Source: an uncultured Oscillospiraceae bacterium
GTDB taxonomy: Bacteria > Bacillota > Clostridia > Oscillospirales > Ruminococcaceae
NCBI GenBank assembly: GCA_949743955.1
Contig: CATJVQ010000038.1
Span: 1 to 45,000 of the forward strand
Direction of reading: 5' to 3'
Length of the DNA: 45,000 nucleotides
Shown: one piece after another, positions 42,090-45,000 of the stretch
Numbering within the stretch: the stretch's first letter is position 1
Layout: the number at the start of each line of letters is the position of its first letter
The notes under the pieces: model-generated
What the model was told of the DNA's origin: nothing
The model's database searches: none
Seen by the model: the letters and a program-made list of their open reading frames with translations, nothing else
Made by a program: the position numbers and the translations under genes

Positions 42090-42497
42090 ATGAAAAAAAG
42101 GAAAAAAAGAAAACCGGGTCCTCTGGATCTCCGGCTGGTGCTGGCAGGATTTTTCGCTTCCCTGTGCCCCATCCTGCTGATGCTGGGGCTGGTCTATGTC
42201 AATCACCACGCCCGCCAGACCGGCCTGGCGGACAGCCGCACGCTCACGGAGGTCCAGAACACGGGGCGGGAGACCACGGTCAGAATCGTCAACGCGCAGT
42301 TCACGATCGACTGGGAGGCATATGAAAACCTGGAGCCGCTTTTACAGAAGATGACAGTCTTTCTGCCCGGCTCCCTGCGCGCTGTGACGGCTTCGTTCTA
42401 CGGGGCCGCGGAGGCGGCCGGCAGCTTTCAGACATTCCCTGCATCGGCCGGGGACGTTACCATCGGGAGCACGGAAACCGGGAAGGGCGCCCCCTGA
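42090..42497 (+). CDS. Small single-pass membrane protein downstream of spoIIP
   Basis: I do not recognise this 135-residue protein. It starts with a very basic stretch (KKRKKRKPG), has one membrane segment (about residues 17-38), then about 95 residues predicted outside, with VRIVNAQFTIDWEAYENLEPLL as the most structured-looking part. The end is Gly/Ser/Thr-rich. It follows spoIIP by 32 nt with GGAGA upstream, so it should be cotranscribed. By context it may take part in sporulation or envelope assembly; that is guilt by association only. It converges with rlmH, and no strong terminator is visible in the 15-nt gap. Confidence 0.65.
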   Translation: MKKRKKRKPGPLDLRLVLAGFFASLCPILLMLGLVYVNHHARQTGLADSRTLTEVQNTGRETTVRIVNAQFTIDWEAYENLEPLLQKMTVFLPGSLRAVTASFYGAAEAAGSFQTFPASAGDVTIGSTETGKGAP

Positions 42498-42512
42498 ACC
42501 GGGAACGCCCCC

Positions 42513-42992
42513 TCACTTGTGATATTTTCCGCCGCGGCTGATGTTGAAGGCGCGGTAGAGCTGTTCGAGGAGCATCAGGCGGGCGAGCTGGTGCGGAAAG
42601 GTCATCTCCGAGAGCGACAGGCGAAGCTGAGAGCGGCGCTTCACCTCGCTGCTGAGGCCCCACGATCCGCCGATGATGAAGGCTGCGCCGCTGCTCTCGA
42701 GCATCCAGCAATCCAGTGTCCGGGCCAGCACCGGGGAGGTGAGCTGCCGCCCCTCTATGCACAGCGCCGCCGCCGTATAACCGCGGGGCAGGCGCGCCAG
42801 TATCGCTTCGCCCTCCTGCCGGAGCCCTCGCTCTATGTCCGCCTCTGACGGACGGTCCGGCAACCGGAATTCCGGGATCTCGATCACCTGCACCTTGCAG
42901 TACGCGCCCAGCCGTTTCAGGTATTCCGCGCAGCCGTCGGCAAGGTATTTTTCGCCCAGCCGGCCCACAGCCAGCACCGTGACGCCGAACAT
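42513..42992 (-). CDS. rlmH: 23S rRNA (pseudouridine1915-N3)-methyltransferase RlmH
   Basis: SPOUT-class methyltransferase modifying pseudouridine 1915 in helix 69 of 23S rRNA. The 159-residue protein matches the family: VLAVGRLGEKYL at the start, LCIEGRQLTSP, FIIGGSWGLSSEV for the cofactor-binding knot, LSLSEMTFPHQLARLMLLEQLYRAF and the invariant GGKYHK C-terminus. Length and all motifs are standard. The ATG overlaps the walJ stop by 1 nt. The walJ-rlmH neighbourhood is also known in Bacillus, where yycJ and rlmH are close. Confidence 0.97.
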   Translation of the reverse strand: MFGVTVLAVGRLGEKYLADGCAEYLKRLGAYCKVQVIEIPEFRLPDRPSEADIERGLRQEGEAILARLPRGYTAAALCIEGRQLTSPVLARTLDCWMLESSGAAFIIGGSWGLSSEVKRRSQLRLSLSEMTFPHQLARLMLLEQLYRAFNISRGGKYHK

Positions 42993-43786
42993 CAGAACAC
43001 CACCACAGGGGAGGGGGAAAACTTGGGCGCCACCTCAACCACGCATTCCTCCAGCCCGGCTAGGCGCAGGGCCTCCCGTGTCGTGTACAGGGCCAGATCC
43101 TCGAGGTTGTTCTGCTTGCTCGTGTGGGCGAGCACCATCCGCCGCACCCCGCTCTGTGCGAGCCGGACAGCCGCGGCGGCGCAGTCGTCGTTGGAGAGGT
43201 GGCCCCATGCGCCCTGGATCCGCCGGATCAGCGTGCGCGGATAGCTTGAGTGCTCCAGCATCTGCGCATCGTAGTTCGATTCGAGCACCACGGCCTCACA
43301 GCCGGACAGACTGTCATAGACCGTGTCCGTAAAACAGCCGAGGTCGGTGGCGAAGCCGGCGCGGCGTCCGTCGGGCAGAGAAAAGACATAGCCGCAGGCA
43401 TCGCCTGCGTCGTGCTGGGTGGGGAAGATGTCGAAGGCAAGGCCGCCCGCCATACCGCCGCCCGCGAGCGGGCAGAGCTGTGCGCCGGGCGGAACAAGAT
43501 CGTGATCGGCGAGGTAGTTAACTGTCGCGTATGTACCGAAGACAGGGACAGGACAGCGCCGCAGCAGCACCCGCAGCGCCGAAATATGGTCGCTGTGCTC
43601 GTGGGTGAGCACAATAGCGTCGATGGACTGCGGGGAGATACCGTGATTGACGAGCGCTGTCAGGATCCGGCGGCAGGATCCGCCGGCATCAATGAGCACG
43701 GTGGTGTCCGCAGTGGAGAGACAGGAGCAGTTGCCCGCGCTGGAAGAGAAGAGGGTAAACAGGCGTACCGGGGACAGTTCGGACAC
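42992..43786 (-). CDS. walJ: Metallo-beta-lactamase-fold hydrolase WalJ (YycJ)
   Basis: Cytoplasmic metallo-beta-lactamase-fold protein of the YycJ/WalJ family, implicated in coordinating cell-wall division and DNA replication and reported with nuclease-like properties. THEHSDHISAL is the first metal-binding motif, TQHDAGDACGY, FATDLG and ESNYDAQML follow, and GHLSNDD and LAHTSKQNN complete the pattern. I chose the GTG at 43786, 6 nt after AGGAGG, giving 264 residues; the ATG at 43837 would add 17 unconserved residues. In Bacillus the gene belongs to the walRK operon, but no walRK is within this window. It precedes rlmH with a 1-nt overlap. Confidence 0.93.
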   Translation of the reverse strand: MSELSPVRLFTLFSSSAGNCSCLSTADTTVLIDAGGSCRRILTALVNHGISPQSIDAIVLTHEHSDHISALRVLLRRCPVPVFGTYATVNYLADHDLVPPGAQLCPLAGGGMAGGLAFDIFPTQHDAGDACGYVFSLPDGRRAGFATDLGCFTDTVYDSLSGCEAVVLESNYDAQMLEHSSYPRTLIRRIQGAWGHLSNDDCAAAAVRLAQSGVRRMVLAHTSKQNNLEDLALYTTREALRLAGLEECVVEVAPKFSPSPVVVF

Positions 43787-43842
43787 GGGGGACCTCCTTT
43801 TTATCGGGTGAACACGGTTGGACACGTTTACAAACAAGACAA

Positions 43843-43866
43843 ATCCCCCGTCGAAAAGCGGGGGAT
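43843..43866 (-). terminator. Terminator of murA
   Basis: ATCCCCCG and CGGGGGAT form a perfect 8-bp stem with an 8-nt loop, followed on the minus strand by TTGTCTTGTTTG. It lies just after murA and 57 nt before the walJ start. Confidence 0.75.
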
Positions 43867-43870
43867 GAAT

Positions 43871-45000
43871 TTACAATGCTTTGGGCAGGGCGGAATCAGG
43901 GGTATAGATTTTCTTAATATCGGCCCCCAAGCCCTGCAGTTTCTGCACGATGTTTTCATAGCCGCGCTCGATGTGGTAAATGTCCTCGATCTCAGTGACG
44001 CCGCTTGCGCAGAGCGCAGCGATGAGCAGCGCGGCTCCGGCGCGCAGATCGGTCGCCTTGACTGGCGCTCCCTTGAGCTCCGGCACCCCCTCTATGACGG
44101 CGACCTTGCCGTCCACCTGGATGTTCGCCCCCATCCGGGCCAGCTCGTCCGCATAGCGGAAGCGGTTGTCCCACACGCCCTCGGTCACGATGCTTGTCCC
44201 CTGCGCCATCGAAAGCAGGACAGTCATCTGCGGCTGCATATCCGTGGGGAAGCCGGGGTGCGGCAGGGTCTTGACATTGACCTTGCAGATGGGGCCGGTG
44301 CGGGAGACACGGATGCAGTCATCGTACTCCTCCACATTCGCGCCTGCGCGCAGGAGCTTCTGCGTGATAGCCTCAAGGTGCTTGGGGATGACGTTGTGGA
44401 TCATCACATCCCCGCCGGTGGCCGCGGCGGCGACCATATAGGTCCCGGCCTCGATCTGATCCGGAATGATGGAGTAGTTGGTCCCGTGCATGAAATCCAC
44501 GCCATGAATTTTAATGACATCGGTACCCGCGCCGTGGATGTCTGCGCCCATGGAGTTGAGGAAGTTGGCGAGATCCACGATGTGCGGCTCCTTGGCGACA
44601 TTTTCAAGCACTGTCAGCCCTCTGGCACGCACGGAGGCGAGCATAAGGTTGATTGTCGCTCCGACGGAGACAACGTCGAAATAGACATGCGCGCCGTACA
44701 TCTCGCGCGCCCGGGCGTTCACAACGCCGTGATCAATCGACACCCCGCACCCGAGCGCCTCGAACCCCTTGATATGCTGATCGATGGGGCGCGCGCCGAA
44801 ATCGCAGCCACCGGGCATGGAGACGCTTGCGCACATCGTCCGCCCGAGCAGGGCGCCGAGGAAGTAGTAGCTGCCGCGCATCTGCCGAGCCAGCTCATAC
44901 GGCACGGAGGGGGAAATCAGGTGGGAGGTATCTATGGAGACGGTGGTTCTGTCGAGCATGCGCACACTCGCGCCCATCTCCTGTAAAATTTTGAAAAGAA
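43871..45000 (-). CDS. murA: UDP-N-acetylglucosamine 1-carboxyvinyltransferase MurA (5' end beyond window)
   Basis: First committed enzyme of peptidoglycan synthesis, transferring enolpyruvate to UDP-GlcNAc. About 376 codons are visible, from [14 protein letters not shown] at the window edge to the stop. [23 protein letters not shown] contains the catalytic Cys that is the target of fosfomycin, so the enzyme should be sensitive unless other changes exist. [24 protein letters not shown] and [13 protein letters not shown] are the other family blocks. A full-length enzyme of about 420 residues begins outside the window; the ATG at 44977 is internal. Firmicutes often have two paralogues (MurAA and MurAB), and I cannot tell which this is. 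Confidence 0.96.
   Translation of the reverse strand, partial: LFKILQEMGASVRMLDRTTVSIDTSHLISPSVPYELARQMRGSYYFLGALLGRTMCASVSMPGGCDFGARPIDQHIKGFEALGCGVSIDHGVVNARAREMYGAHVYFDVVSVGATINLMLASVRARGLTVLENVAKEPHIVDLANFLNSMGADIHGAGTDVIKIHGVDFMHGTNYSIIPDQIEAGTYMVAAAATGGDVMIHNVIPKHLEAITQKLLRAGANVEEYDDCIRVSRTGPICKVNVKTLPHPGFPTDMQPQMTVLLSMAQGTSIVTEGVWDNRFRYADELARMGANIQVDGKVAVIEGVPELKGAPVKATDLRAGAALLIAALCASGVTEIEDIYHIERGYENIVQKLQGLGADIKKIYTPDSALPKAL

Noticed and set aside
43250-44986. 578-residue open frame on the plus strand across walJ and murA
   Set aside because: It is antisense to two genes with intact catalytic motifs, and its translation has no recognisable domain; a shadow of GC-rich codon use.

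Overview
The window reads as a contiguous piece of chromosome from a GC-rich, spore-forming, single-membrane Firmicute, most likely a member of the Clostridia (Oscillospiraceae-like). The evidence is an ylm/div cluster (YlmE, SepF, YlmH, DivIVA, IleRS, LspA, RluD), an Asp23-FakA pair, the sporulation hydrolase SpoIIP, WalJ and RlmH side by side, strong purine-rich Shine-Dalgarno sites, frequent GTG/TTG starts and promoters of the TTGACA/TATAAT type. I see no rRNA, tRNA, CRISPR array, prophage or transposase. Both edges cut genes: mutS on the left and murA on the right.

Region by region. 1-7.75 kb (+): mutS, an unknown single-pass membrane protein, mutL and miaA, then hfq behind an inverted repeat with an extended -10 box, and an HlyD-like envelope protein. 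7.7-16.5 kb (+): ylmE, sepF, ylmH, divIVA, ileS, a terminator hairpin, lspA, rluD, a Cof-type HAD phosphatase and a YitT-family membrane protein, mostly with 1-8 nt overlaps. 16.6-18.7 kb (+): asp23 and fakA with their own promoter. 18.74-19.05 kb: a gene-free stretch with a long palindrome and three further hairpins. 19.0-26.5 kb (+): a divergent second type IIA topoisomerase (ParE/ParC-like), a YgiQ radical SAM protein, a ComEC-like metallo-beta-lactamase-fold protein and a DUF3006 protein. 26.5-31.8 kb: a GH36 alpha-galactosidase and a nucleoside phosphorylase (+) converge on a GH27 alpha-galactosidase and a DegV/FakB protein (-). 31.9-36.5 kb: a class B penicillin-binding protein (-) diverges from a MATE exporter and a frameshifted PepV-type dipeptidase (+). 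36.6-39.6 kb (-): a binding-protein ABC importer with a near-consensus promoter. 39.7-42.5 kb: a holin-like small membrane protein and signal peptidase I (-), diverging from spoIIP and a small membrane protein (+). 42.5-45 kb (-): rlmH, walJ and murA.

How the genes work together. The first half is housekeeping: mismatch repair, tRNA modification, division-site assembly, lipoprotein processing and chromosome topology. FakA at 17 kb and the DegV/FakB protein at 31 kb could form one fatty-acid kinase. The two alpha-galactosidases of different families suggest use of plant alpha-galactosides. SpoIIP, signal peptidase, the class B PBP, WalJ and MurA give an envelope and sporulation theme to the last third.

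I found no clear new defence or mobile system. The points most worth a second look are an apparent ACG start on mutL, the divergent topoisomerase with Gln at the quinolone Ser position and its structured leader, the nested repeats before hfq, a one-base frameshift in a C-run of the dipeptidase, a KTA box replacing KTG in the PBP, and two uncharacterised single-pass membrane proteins beside mutL and spoIIP.
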